In this document: positions 40,498 to 49,132 of the stretch, one piece after another
Numbering within the stretch: position 1 is the first letter of the stretch
Layout: each line of letters starts with the position of its first letter
Source of the DNA: CAYNNQ01 sp964398785
Lineage (GTDB): Bacteria > Desulfobacterota > Desulfovibrionia > Desulfovibrionales > Desulfonatronovibrionaceae
Reading direction: 5' to 3'
Length of the DNA stretch: 64,000 bases
Assembly (NCBI GenBank): GCA_964398785.1
Contig: CAYNNQ010000002.1
Span: forward strand, 62,001-126,000
Made by a program: the position numbers and the translations under genes
The notes under the pieces: generated by a model
The model's input: only the letters and a program-made list of their open reading frames with translations
The model's database searches: none
Told to the model about the DNA's origin: nothing

Positions 40498-43119
40498 ATG
40501 GATATAAACAAATTTACTCAAAAATCGCAGGAAGCTATTTCTGATGCCCAGAACATGGCCTTGAGGCACAAGCATCAGCAGGTGGATGCCGAACATTTGT
40601 TCAAGGCTTTTTTGGGACAGGAAAACGGCCTTGTCCCCCGTCTTTTGGAGAAGGCCGGATATAATACAGCGAATATAGATTCCGCGTTGGATCGCGAGTT
40701 GGGCAAATTCCCTAGTGTAACAGGACCGGGAGGACAGCCGGGCCAGATTTACGTCACCCAGCGGGTGAACGATATTTTGCTCAAATCGCAGGATCTAGCG
40801 GGGCAAATGAAAGACGAATACGTTAGTGTAGAGCACATATTCCTGACTCTGCTGCAAGAGTCCGAGTCTACCGGCGTGGGACGGATATGCAAGGAGTTCA
40901 GGCTGGACAGGGACAAGATCCTGAATGTGCTTACCGAGTTGCGGGGTAATCAGCGGGTCACCTCGGCCAATCCCGAGGATACCTATGATGCTCTAAAGAA
41001 ATATGGCCGGGATTTGGTGGAAGAGGCCCGCCAGGGACAATTGGATCCGGTTATCGGCCGGGACATGGAGATTCGCCGCAGCATCCGCATCCTGTCTAGG
41101 CGGACCAAGAACAATCCGGTGCTCATCGGCGAAGCCGGTGTGGGCAAGACGGCTATAGTCGAGGGGATAGCCCAGCGTATCCTGAATGGAGATGTCCCGG
41201 AAGGTCTGAAGGAGAAAACCATTTTTGCCCTGGACATGGGGGCCCTTATAGCCGGAGCGAAATACCGCGGAGAATTCGAGGAACGGCTGAAGGCTGTTTT
41301 AAAGGAGGTACAGAACTCCGAGGGCCGGGTGCTGCTTTTTATAGATGAGATGCATACAATAGTCGGAGCTGGGCGTACAGACGGATCCATGGATGCGGGC
41401 AACCTCTTGAAACCCATGCTGGCCCGGGGGGAACTGCACTGCATCGGGGCGACTACTATAGAGGAGTATCGCAAGAATGTGGAAAAGGATCCCGCCCTGG
41501 AGCGCCGTTTTCAACCGGTAATGGTGGATGAGCCCGGAGTGGAGGATACCATTTCCATCCTCCGTGGCTTGAAGGAACGCTTTGAGGTGCACCACGGGGT
41601 GCGTATAAGTGATAGTGCCTTGGTAACATCTGCTGTGTTGTCCCATAGATATATCACGGATCGCCAACTGCCGGACAAGGCCATAGATCTGATTGACGAG
41701 TCTGCATCCAAGATCCGCACGGAGATAGATTCCCTACCCACGGAGCTGGACGAGATCAACCGGAAGGTCATGCAATTGGAGATCGAGCAGGAGGCTCTGA
41801 AGAAGGAAAAGGACGAGGCTTCCAAGGAACGGCTGGAAAAATTGGGTAAGGAACTTGCCGAACTGCGGGAAAAGCAATCCAGTCTGATTGCGCAGTGGGA
41901 GAAAGAGAAGGAAGGGATAAATCGTTTGCGCAACCTTAAGGAGGAGATAGAAAAGACCCGCTTGGAAATTGAGAAAGCGGAGCGCAATTACGATCTAAAC
42001 CGGGCTGCAGAACTGCGCTACGGGCATCTTAATCAGTTGGAACAGGAACTTGCGGAAAAAGAAAAGGTCTATGGTCAGGACCATGAGCAGTCCGAGGGTA
42101 TGCTCAAGGAAGTAGTCGGACCGGATGATGTTGCGGAGATCATATCCAAGTGGACCGGAATTCCGGTAAGTAGGTTAATGGAAGGTGAAAGAGAGAAACT
42201 CTTGAAATTATCCGAGGTACTTCATGGCCGTGTAGTGGGCCAGGATGAGGCCGTGGATGCGGTTGCGGACGCGGTGGTCCGGGCCCGAGCCGGTCTCAAA
42301 GATCCCAATCGTCCTATTGGTTCTTTTCTGTTTTTCGGCCCTACCGGAGTGGGCAAAACCGAACTCTGCAAGACTTTGGCCCGGACTCTTTTTGACACCG
42401 AAGAGAATATGATCCGCATGGATATGTCCGAATATATGGAAAAGCATACTGTCGCCCGTCTGGTGGGAGCTCCTCCGGGATATGTAGGTTACGATGAAGG
42501 AGGGCAGCTGACTGAATCGGTGCGGCGTAAGCCGTATAGCGTGATCCTGTTTGATGAAGTGGAAAAAGCGCATGTGGATGTATTTAATGTCTTGTTGCAG
42601 ATAATGGATGATGGGCGGCTTACTGATAGCCACGGCCGCACTGTTGATTTCAAGAACACGATTATAATAATGACTTCCAATCTGGGTTCGGAATATTTGC
42701 TTGAAGGTATTACGGACGAAGGTGAGTTGAAATCCGCTGCCCGGGATCAGGTGATGAATGTAGTCCGGGGGCACTTTCGCCCGGAGTTCTTGAACCGGGT
42801 GGACGAAGTGGTCTTGTTCAAGCCCCTGCTTCGCGAAGAGATCAAAAAGATTATTGGGTTGATGCTGGAAGAGATACGGCAGAGATTGGAAGAGCGCAAA
42901 GTGGACATCGAACTGAGTCCTGAGGCCGAGGAGTTAATCGCTCGGGAAGCTTATGATCCTGTATACGGTGCTCGGCCCCTAAAGCGGTATCTGCAGCACA
43001 CTATTGAGACCCAATTGGCTCGCAAACTTATTAGCGGGGAATTAAAAGAGGGACAAAAAGTGACAGTCAAGGCAGAAGACTCGGGTCTGTATTTTCAGAT
43101 AGCCGAACAGGTCAACTAA
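40498..43119 (+). CDS. clpB: Disaggregase chaperone ClpB
   Basis: The 873-residue protein has the full ClpB layout: N-domain (KFTQKSQEAISDAQNMALRH), first AAA+ with GEAGVGKTAIVEG and FIDEMHTIVGAG, a long coiled-coil middle domain (about 410-525) and second AAA+ with GPTGVGKTELCK. It resolubilises aggregated proteins with DnaK and a J protein, which fits the DnaJ-like and CbpM genes just upstream. AAGGAGG precedes the ATG by seven bases. Confidence 0.97.
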   Translation: MDINKFTQKSQEAISDAQNMALRHKHQQVDAEHLFKAFLGQENGLVPRLLEKAGYNTANIDSALDRELGKFPSVTGPGGQPGQIYVTQRVNDILLKSQDLAGQMKDEYVSVEHIFLTLLQESESTGVGRICKEFRLDRDKILNVLTELRGNQRVTSANPEDTYDALKKYGRDLVEEARQGQLDPVIGRDMEIRRSIRILSRRTKNNPVLIGEAGVGKTAIVEGIAQRILNGDVPEGLKEKTIFALDMGALIAGAKYRGEFEERLKAVLKEVQNSEGRVLLFIDEMHTIVGAGRTDGSMDAGNLLKPMLARGELHCIGATTIEEYRKNVEKDPALERRFQPVMVDEPGVEDTISILRGLKERFEVHHGVRISDSALVTSAVLSHRYITDRQLPDKAIDLIDESASKIRTEIDSLPTELDEINRKVMQLEIEQEALKKEKDEASKERLEKLGKELAELREKQSSLIAQWEKEKEGINRLRNLKEEIEKTRLEIEKAERNYDLNRAAELRYGHLNQLEQELAEKEKVYGQDHEQSEGMLKEVVGPDDVAEIISKWTGIPVSRLMEGEREKLLKLSEVLHGRVVGQDEAVDAVADAVVRARAGLKDPNRPIGSFLFFGPTGVGKTELCKTLARTLFDTEENMIRMDMSEYMEKHTVARLVGAPPGYVGYDEGGQLTESVRRKPYSVILFDEVEKAHVDVFNVLLQIMDDGRLTDSHGRTVDFKNTIIIMTSNLGSEYLLEGITDEGELKSAARDQVMNVVRGHFRPEFLNRVDEVVLFKPLLREEIKKIIGLMLEEIRQRLEERKVDIELSPEAEELIAREAYDPVYGARPLKRYLQHTIETQLARKLISGELKEGQKVTVKAEDSGLYFQIAEQVN

Positions 43120-43121
43120 TT

Positions 43122-43159
43122 GTTTCCATCCGGAAATTTTTGAATTTCCGGATAAGAAC
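43122..43159 (+). repeat. R1 repeat, minimal form (two ends joined)
   Basis: This 38-bp copy runs GTTTCCATCCGGAAAT to AATTTCCGGATAAGAAC, with nothing of the R1 interior. It begins two bases after the clpB stop. TAATT flanks it on both sides and may be a target-site duplication that includes the stop codon. Confidence 0.8.
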
Positions 43160-43206
43160 TAATTAATTCCCGCTATTGTCTTTTGCCTTAACTGCATGAT
43201 AAAGGA

Positions 43207-43242
43207 AAGAAGTGCCTTTGTAAAATGGGGCGCTTCTTTTTT
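43207..43242 (+). terminator. Terminator after clpB
   Basis: AAGAAGTGCC and GGCGCTTCTT form a 10-bp stem (one G-U pair) with a 12-base loop, followed by a T run. Confidence 0.85.
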
Positions 43243-43263
43243 ATATAAAAAAAAGGGAATTCT

Positions 43264-44295
43264 ATGCAAAATATTTTGTGTTTGGATATAGGCAGTGGCA
43301 CTCAGGATGTATTTTATTACCAATCCGGCAAAGGTATCGAGAATTGCCCGAAATTTATTCTCCCTTCCCCGGCTGTTGCCCTTTCCCGGGAAATATCCCG
43401 GCATACGGCAAAGGGAAATGCCCTTTTTTTGTACGGTAAAAATATGGGAGGGGGTTTTTCCAAGGCCGTGCATTCACATATCCAGGCCGGATTACCCATT
43501 TGTTCCACCCCGTCCGCGGCCTATGCTCTGGCTGATGACTTAGATAAGGTGCGGTCCAGGGGGGTGGAAATAACCACAAATTGTCCGGAGGGGTATGCTT
43601 CCCTTTATCTTGCGGATTTTTCTCCAGGCTTCTGGAGGGCCTTTTTGCAGGCCGCTGGTCTGGATTATCCCGATTTAGTGCTTGCCTGTGCGCAGGATCA
43701 TGGTTTTCATCCCCAAAAGAGCAATCGCCGTGGCCGATTCGCTCTATGGGAAAAGTTTCTGGATTTAAGTGGCGGAGACCCCGAAGGGTTGGTTTTTCCA
43801 TCGCCACCGGAAGAAATGACCAGACTAAAAGCTATAAAGGAAGATATTGGAGGCGGACTGGTGAGCGATAGCGGTTCCGCGGCAGTATTGGGAGCGCTTT
43901 TCGATGCGGAAAATGAAAAACTTTCCCGGCGGGAAGGGATTTGTGTGCTAAATATCGGCAATAGCCATACAATCGCCTTTCTCATTTACGCGGATCGAAT
44001 TTGGGGCGTGTATGAACACCACACAGGCATGCTAGATGAGGAGAAGCTCCGGAATCATTTGGGACTATTTCGCAGTGGTCGCTTGAGTGACGAAGAAGTC
44101 TTTGCAGACAAGGGACACGGCTGTTTCATTGCCGACTTGCCCCCAGAGGCTTCCTTCGCGACAGTGTTGGTCCTGGGGCCGAAAAGAGGGCTCATGCAAG
44201 CGGCGGATGTACATTATCCCTGTCCCGGCGGGGATATGATGCTTGCCGGTTGTTTCGGGCTTTTAAAAGGATATCTTAAACAAAAGAAAGGATGA
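43264..44295 (+). CDS. DUF1786-type protein with actin-like ATPase motif
   Basis: The 343-residue protein starts QNILCLDIGSGTQDVFYY, a phosphate-1 motif of the actin/hexokinase ATPase fold, and later has CVLNIGNSHTIAF and a Gly-rich C-terminus (CPGGDMMLAGCFGLLKG). It fits the DUF1786 family, whose members are often mislabelled as pyruvate formate-lyase activating enzymes. Function unknown. Four bases separate it from a thioesterase gene. Confidence 0.75.
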   Translation: MQNILCLDIGSGTQDVFYYQSGKGIENCPKFILPSPAVALSREISRHTAKGNALFLYGKNMGGGFSKAVHSHIQAGLPICSTPSAAYALADDLDKVRSRGVEITTNCPEGYASLYLADFSPGFWRAFLQAAGLDYPDLVLACAQDHGFHPQKSNRRGRFALWEKFLDLSGGDPEGLVFPSPPEEMTRLKAIKEDIGGGLVSDSGSAAVLGALFDAENEKLSRREGICVLNIGNSHTIAFLIYADRIWGVYEHHTGMLDEEKLRNHLGLFRSGRLSDEEVFADKGHGCFIADLPPEASFATVLVLGPKRGLMQAADVHYPCPGGDMMLAGCFGLLKGYLKQKKG

Positions 44296-44299
44296 TTTA

Positions 44300-44653
44300 G
44301 TGGATAATTATACTTTGGTTCGTCCGGGGCATCTGAATCACCATGGTTATCTTTTTGGTGGGGCTATGCTCAAATGGGTGGATGAGTTCGCCTGGCTGGT
44401 AGCTACCAAGGAATACCGAGGCTGTCGTTTGGTAACGGTGGCCATGGACGAAATACGTTTTCGTGAACCGGTAGTGGAAGGTTCTATTTTGCGCTTCAAT
44501 ATTGAACAGGGAGAAAAAGGCCGGACTTCTCTGACCTACACAGTGGATGTCTTCGCTGATGCTCCCGGAGCACCGGAGGAGAAATGGGTTTTTGCCACGC
44601 GGGTGACTTTTGTCCGGGTGGATGAGAGCGGGGAAAAGACCGCCATACCCTAG
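44300..44653 (+). CDS. Acyl-CoA thioesterase, hotdog fold
   Basis: The 117-residue protein has the hotdog signature near its N-terminus (NHHGYLFGGAMLKWVDEFAW), as in YciA/cytoplasmic acyl-CoA hydrolases, and TVAMDEIRFREPV. It should hydrolyse an acyl-CoA thioester. The GTG start at 44300 follows AAAGGATG. The stop overlaps by four bases that of the small minus-strand gene. Confidence 0.85.
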   Translation: MDNYTLVRPGHLNHHGYLFGGAMLKWVDEFAWLVATKEYRGCRLVTVAMDEIRFREPVVEGSILRFNIEQGEKGRTSLTYTVDVFADAPGAPEEKWVFATRVTFVRVDESGEKTAIP

Positions 44654-44883
44654 TCCTTGTCCTCTTCTATATTTTTCGGGCTGCAACACCTGCCGAATTC
44701 TTCCAGCAGGTTTTCTTTGGCTGCCTCCAGCTCCTCACGGTAAAAGGATACAGGCATTTCCATGCCGCAAGCCCTGCAGCATACCCGGGCCTTTGCTCAC
44801 CTGCCTTGTATTAGCGCTTCGCCTCCGCAAAAGATGCATTTAAGACGAATATCTTCTGTATCTTGGTTTGGCCGGGAGGACAA
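44650..44883 (-). CDS. Small zinc-ribbon protein with in-frame UGA (candidate selenoprotein)
   Basis: A TTG at 44883 follows AAAAAGGAG by nine bases, only 19 bases after the upstream kinase gene stop. The frame reads to TAG at 44650, 77 residues, if the single UGA at 44797-44799 (codon 29) is read through. Before the UGA is CIFC (C16, C19); after it CRAC (C36, C39), then a helical MEMPVSFYREELEAAKENLL and CC. The two knuckles, one on each side, indicate one original protein. A hairpin after the UGA could be a SECIS. If Sec is not inserted, this is a pseudogene with a nonsense change. No homologue can be checked here. Confidence 0.6.
44762..44782 (-). promoter_or_regulatory. SECIS-like hairpin
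   Basis: On the minus strand AUGCUGCA and UGCGGCAU pair over 8 bp (one U-G pair) around loop GGGCU. The loop starts 22 nt after the UGA, within the distance accepted for bacterial SECIS elements, and has G at its first two positions. It also encodes the VCCRAC region, so chance pairing is possible. Confidence 0.45.
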
Positions 44884-44902
44884 TTGGATATACTCCTTTT
44901 TA

Positions 44903-47512
44903 TTAGTTGTTTTTGGGTCCTGGTTGTTTTTTATTGTTTGTCTTAGTCCCCCATTTGTTTAAAATTTCCTTGAGGGTGCCTTTCTCGAAAGGTTTGGTCA
45001 GATAGTCAACCATTCCGTTTTTTATGCTTTGATCAATCACTTCCTTTTGGGCATCTGCTGTGAGTGCGATTATGGCGGGAGCATTTTGCGAAGTGTATTC
45101 TTTCAGGATTTCCCTTGTGGCTTCGCCTCCGTTTAATTTGGGCATGTGCAGATCCATCAGGACTATGTGGAAATTTTCCTCCTTCCCTAACCGCACGGCC
45201 TCTTCCCCGTCCGAGGCTATGCGGTAGTCATGCCCCAGCATTTTTAAAAAGGTGCTGGTCAGTTTTTGGTTTACTGGATCGTCTTCAGCAATAAGGATAC
45301 GCAATTGCCTATCCGTTGGATATTGTGATTCAGACATCTCCGTAGCAAAATTTTTTCCCTTGTCCGCCATTTCGGGAGAGCGGGGGAGTGTTACAGGCAT
45401 ATAAAAGGTAAAAGTGCTTCCCTCTCCAGGTGTACTTTCTACAACGATTTCCCCGTTCAATTGATGGGCCAGATTGCGGCTTATGGCCAATCCCAGTCCC
45501 GTACCTCCAAATTCCCGGGTGAATGTGGTATCCGCTTGGGAAAAGGGATCGAATATCTTCCCCATGTCTTTTTCCTCGATGCCTATTCCGGTATCCTGTA
45601 CCTGTATCACGAGTGTACTGTTTTCGGAATCGGGATTCTCCGGTTTCGCGGATACATGCACTTCCCCTTCCTGGGTGTATTTAATGGCGTTGTTTACCAG
45701 GTTGAGAAGTATCTGCCGTATGGCCCGCGAATCCGAAGCTATAAGAGTGGGGATGTTCTCGTTTATTTGAAATCCGAAGTGCAGATTTTTTTTATCCGCC
45801 ATGGGGGCAAAGGATTTTAGGTTTTGCTGGAGTAGGTGTTTTATATGTACAGGGGCTATCTCAAGCTCGGTTTTCCCCGATTCAATCTTGGACAGTTCTA
45901 GTATGTCCCCGATTAGCGTAAGCAGATTCTCTCCGGATTCTTTTATTATCTGTGAAAATTCCTGCTGTTCCTCGTTTAAAGGGGAATCCAAAAGCAAATC
46001 GCAAAAGCCGATTATGGCATTAAGAGGGGTCCTTAGTTCATGGCTCATGACAGCCAAAAAATCCGACTTGGCCTTGTTAGCCTTTTCTGCGGATTCTTTA
46101 GCCTCTTGGAGTTCTTTTTGTGCTTTGTATTCCTCGGTTATGTCACTAGCGGTTATGGCAATGCCGTCCCCGCTTTTGATAACCCGCTGCTGTAACCATT
46201 CCGCCTTGATGCTTTGGTCCTCTATGTTTATTTTTCTTTCCAATGGCTCGCCGCTTTCAAAGACCTCCTTGTATTTGGCGAGAAATCGGGGGTCCTTGTA
46301 TTGGCTGGGGAATAAAGTACATAGTTTGTTCCCGATTATCTCTTGTCGACCACAGCCTATAAGCTCCTCTCCCTTGCTGTTTAAATCCAGAAAGGTAAAA
46401 TCAATTATTTCGCCTTGGACATCCTTTACCGGCTGAAGCCAGAAAAATGCATCCGTACTGCTTTCCGTGGCCGCTTTGTATCTTTGTTCCGTTTTTTGCA
46501 GGGCCAGATGGGCCTGTTTGAGGCTGGTGATATTGGTAAAGGTTAAGACAGCGCCGCTGGCTTCTTCTTCCTTTTTTTCGTTTATAAAAGGCTGAATACG
46601 GAGCAGAAGCCAGTCTCCGTTTTTGGTCATGATAATATCTTCTTTCCTGCGCTTGGAACTGATGGATTCGCGTATATCCCGCAAGAGCTTTTCGTGATCC
46701 ATAAGCCCCAGGCTGGCAATATGTTCAATGGGTCTGCCAATGTCTTGGTCCATTAGCTTGAACATCTTGGATATACCCGGGTTGAATTTGCGGATGTGCA
46801 GGCTGGAATCCAAAAAAAGTATCCCGGCATCTATGGATTTGAGCAGGTTTTCATGGTCTTGATCCAGCTGTTCGAGCTCCTTGTTTTTCCTTTCGTACTC
46901 CGTATTTACTGCCTGCAGTTCTTCGTTAGAGGCCTGCAGTTCCTCATTGGAGGTCTGTAATCCCTCGTTGGCTGTCTGCAGTTCTTCTATCGAGGTTTGG
47001 AGAGCCTCCTGGGAGGATCTCAGCTCTTCTTCCAGTTTTTGTACCCGCGGGCGCGGTTCTTGTTCCGAGTTGAACTTTTTCTGGTCTTTGTTCTCGGATG
47101 CTTCTGTGTGTTGGTGCCGGATGAAGGAAACCAGGTAATAGAGCTTCTTGCTTTTGGGTTCGGAGATGTCCTCTATCTTGATGTCCACGTGGAAATGGTG
47201 TTCTCCCACTTCTGCGGGGATATTTTGCATAAGCACCGGTTGACCAGGGTTTGTGGAAGATTTTTTTTGTATAGCCGTGTTTAAAGCAATCTGCATATCC
47301 TCCGGCAATAGATTTATCAGGTTTTCTTCCACCCGCCCGGAATGGAATCGCAAAAATTCGTGGGCATTCCCGAATATATGTATTACTTTTTGATCATCAT
47401 CCAGAAGAAAAGCCGGGGGCATGAATTTAGCCAATATGCGGTCGTATACGGGAAGCAGTCTGCGCTCGCCAGTGCTTGGCTGTTGCACGGGGATTTGTTG
47501 CTTAGAGTCCAT
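44903..47512 (-). CDS. PAS hybrid histidine kinase, C-terminal half of a CheB/CheR/PAS fusion
   Basis: From the ATG at 47512 (GAAGGA about 10 bases upstream) the protein has 869 residues. It contains a PAS-like domain (RILAKFMPPAFLLDDDQK), a coiled coil of ELQTANEGLQTSNEELQ-type repeats, two PAS domains, a kinase core (MSHELRTPLNAIIGF with the phospho-His; GTGLGLAISRNL) and a C-terminal receiver (LMDLHMPKLNG). The N-terminal part is the segment that follows CheR in CheB/CheR/PAS fusion proteins. The CheB and CheR parts are missing, and a CheR scrap lies just upstream. Confidence 0.85.
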   Translation of the reverse strand: MDSKQQIPVQQPSTGERRLLPVYDRILAKFMPPAFLLDDDQKVIHIFGNAHEFLRFHSGRVEENLINLLPEDMQIALNTAIQKKSSTNPGQPVLMQNIPAEVGEHHFHVDIKIEDISEPKSKKLYYLVSFIRHQHTEASENKDQKKFNSEQEPRPRVQKLEEELRSSQEALQTSIEELQTANEGLQTSNEELQASNEELQAVNTEYERKNKELEQLDQDHENLLKSIDAGILFLDSSLHIRKFNPGISKMFKLMDQDIGRPIEHIASLGLMDHEKLLRDIRESISSKRRKEDIIMTKNGDWLLLRIQPFINEKKEEEASGAVLTFTNITSLKQAHLALQKTEQRYKAATESSTDAFFWLQPVKDVQGEIIDFTFLDLNSKGEELIGCGRQEIIGNKLCTLFPSQYKDPRFLAKYKEVFESGEPLERKINIEDQSIKAEWLQQRVIKSGDGIAITASDITEEYKAQKELQEAKESAEKANKAKSDFLAVMSHELRTPLNAIIGFCDLLLDSPLNEEQQEFSQIIKESGENLLTLIGDILELSKIESGKTELEIAPVHIKHLLQQNLKSFAPMADKKNLHFGFQINENIPTLIASDSRAIRQILLNLVNNAIKYTQEGEVHVSAKPENPDSENSTLVIQVQDTGIGIEEKDMGKIFDPFSQADTTFTREFGGTGLGLAISRNLAHQLNGEIVVESTPGEGSTFTFYMPVTLPRSPEMADKGKNFATEMSESQYPTDRQLRILIAEDDPVNQKLTSTFLKMLGHDYRIASDGEEAVRLGKEENFHIVLMDLHMPKLNGGEATREILKEYTSQNAPAIIALTADAQKEVIDQSIKNGMVDYLTKPFEKGTLKEILNKWGTKTNNKKQPGPKNN

Positions 47513-47619
47513 TGCAGTCAAGTCCTTCTCGTGGTAGTTTGAATTTCCCAAGTGGATTTGAGGGGGTCATCCTTGATTTTATGAATATTTTTGCTTTCTT
47601 GTCTATAGATTGAAAATGG

Positions 47620-47901
47620 TTATTTTGCCTTAAAGCCCAATTTTTCCCTTGCTTCTCTTAAGAGTATTGCCTGGGAGTAGGCCTTTTCACCTGTAGCGCA
47701 TCCAGCACCCCCTACCCGGACATCGTGATCGGGCTTTTTTTTGTTCAAGGTATCCGCAGTAACTTTTTTTCTACCAGCGGAAGTACCCATGTCTATAATT
47801 TTGCTAGGCTGAAATCCTTTTTTGGTTCCCCTACGATTGTGCCCTTCTTGGTTGTTTCCCATATTTATATTCCGTTGTTTATAAGATTTATGGGAAATCA
47901 A
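47620..47901 (-). pseudogene. CheR-domain remnant of a CheB/CheR fusion
   Basis: The last 34 residues of this minus-strand frame read VRVGGAGCATGEKAYSQAIL and then LREAREKLGF before a stop. This is the SAM-binding motif I region of CheR (usual form VWSAGCSTGEEAYSLAILL). The rest of the frame has no clear similarity. The remaining CheR domain is absent up to the kinase start at 47512, so a deletion probably removed it. Confidence 0.6.
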
Positions 47902-48059
47902 GGTCGTGCAAAGTATTGTCTGCCGGGGAGTGGGTTAACACTTTGAATTTGCTAAAGATTAAAACAAAGGGCTACCTCTGTTCTTAATTGACGAATAAGG
48001 ACTTTAATATTTATGGATATAAGTGGTTCTCCGGTGAAGGGAATGAATTTTTAATAGTT

Positions 48060-48290
48060 CCTTCGTCTAGCCCTTTTTTAGGCCAAACTTCCGGCTCAGT
48101 GTTTTCTATGCCTCGCCACAGGGGGATGCTTGCCCCCTCCCGCCTCGAAATCTTAATTTAGGCACGGGGACTCCTCTCTTTTTGGCGGACCAAGAAAACA
48201 TATGAGTCTGTCGCTAGGCACATCCACACAAATCAGGCGAAGAAAGTCCATAGGTAGCGTCACAGAGACATATAAATTCTCCCATAAACA
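48060..48290 (+). repeat. R3 repeat, diverged copy
   Basis: Blocks shared with the R3 element at 55395-55715 occur in the same order: GGCTCAGTGTTTTCTATG, GGGGGATGCTTGCCCCCTC, CTTTTTGGCGGACCAAGAAA, CACATCCACACAAATCAGGC and GAAGAAAGTCC. Similarity is patchy; this is an old copy. An R2 copy follows 50 bases later. Confidence 0.5.
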
Positions 48291-48343
48291 TGGAAAAAAG
48301 ATGAAAAGACCCAAGTTGCCCGTGTCTGGGTATATACACATAC

Positions 48344-48475
48344 GCCTGCGACGGATATGCCTTTGCAGGCAATGTTAAGTTTTAAGCTGAAAGTTTTCAG
48401 TAAAATCAAAAATTTGCAAGATTTAATCTGTGCATTTAACTCCAGTCTTCAACTTTTTGCAATTGTGTCTATACA
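48344..48475 (+). repeat. R2 repeat copy 3
   Basis: Reads CGCCTGCGACGGATATGCC-TTTGCAGGC, AATGTTAAGTTTTAAGC, GCAAGATTTAATCTGTGC and CCAGTCTTCAACTTTTTGC, the same block order as the copies at 14803 (reverse strand) and 22896. The left hairpin is degenerate. It lies just upstream of rlmE. Confidence 0.7.
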
Positions 48476-48507
48476 TATATGGGTGGGCAACAAAGTAGTT
48501 TGAGCAG

Positions 48508-49107
48508 ATGAAAAAATACAGGGATCATTACTTCAAAAAAGCCAAGCAGGATAAATATCCCGCTCGTTCGGTATATAAATTAAAAGAAATGGATCGGCAA
48601 TTCAAGCTGTTTAAGCCGGGTCAAAAAATTATCGATCTGGGAGCGGCACCGGGTTCATGGACTATGTTCGCCTCGGAACGGACGGGCAATAAAGGGGAGA
48701 TAGTGGCCGTGGATTTTAATCCGCTTAACGTGGATACCCCGGCCAATGTCTCTTTTGTTCAGGAGGACATTTTTGACCAAGAGGGGGGACTGGAGGAAAA
48801 AGTCCGGGAGTTGGTACCCTGTGATTTGGTGCTGAGTGATATGGCCCCCCAGACTACGGGGATTAAATTCACGGACCAGGCTCGCTCGCATAGACTTGCG
48901 GAAAGGGCTTTTGAGCTGTCCTTGGATTGGCTAAAGCCCGGAGGACACTTGGTGGTCAAGATATTTCAGGGGCCGGACTCTCAGGAGCTGGCGCGGAGGA
49001 TCAAACTCGATTTCAAACGGGTAAAACAATTCAAACCGAAAAGTTCCCGGGGGGAAAGCAAGGAAATATTTTTTCTGGGAATGGAAAAAAAACTCCCTAA
49101 GGAGTAA
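48508..49107 (+). CDS. rlmE: 23S rRNA 2'-O-ribose methyltransferase RlmE
   Basis: The 199-residue protein matches RlmE/FtsJ: RSVYKLKEMD with the first catalytic Lys, SAM-binding LGAAPGSWTMFAS, LSDMAPQTTG with the catalytic Asp, and LVVKIFQGPDS with the second Lys. It methylates the 2'-OH of U2552 (E. coli numbering) in 23S rRNA. Only a weak ribosome site is seen. The yebC, ruvC, ruvA, ruvB and thyX genes follow on the same strand. Confidence 0.95.
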   Translation: MKKYRDHYFKKAKQDKYPARSVYKLKEMDRQFKLFKPGQKIIDLGAAPGSWTMFASERTGNKGEIVAVDFNPLNVDTPANVSFVQEDIFDQEGGLEEKVRELVPCDLVLSDMAPQTTGIKFTDQARSHRLAERAFELSLDWLKPGGHLVVKIFQGPDSQELARRIKLDFKRVKQFKPKSSRGESKEIFFLGMEKKLPKE

Positions 49108-49132
49108 GTATATTTTTTGAGGAGGATAATTA

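Noticed and set aside
44650..44883. A one-base frameshift as the cause of the break in the small zinc-ribbon gene
   Set aside because: The two halves are in the same frame; only the UGA codon separates them.
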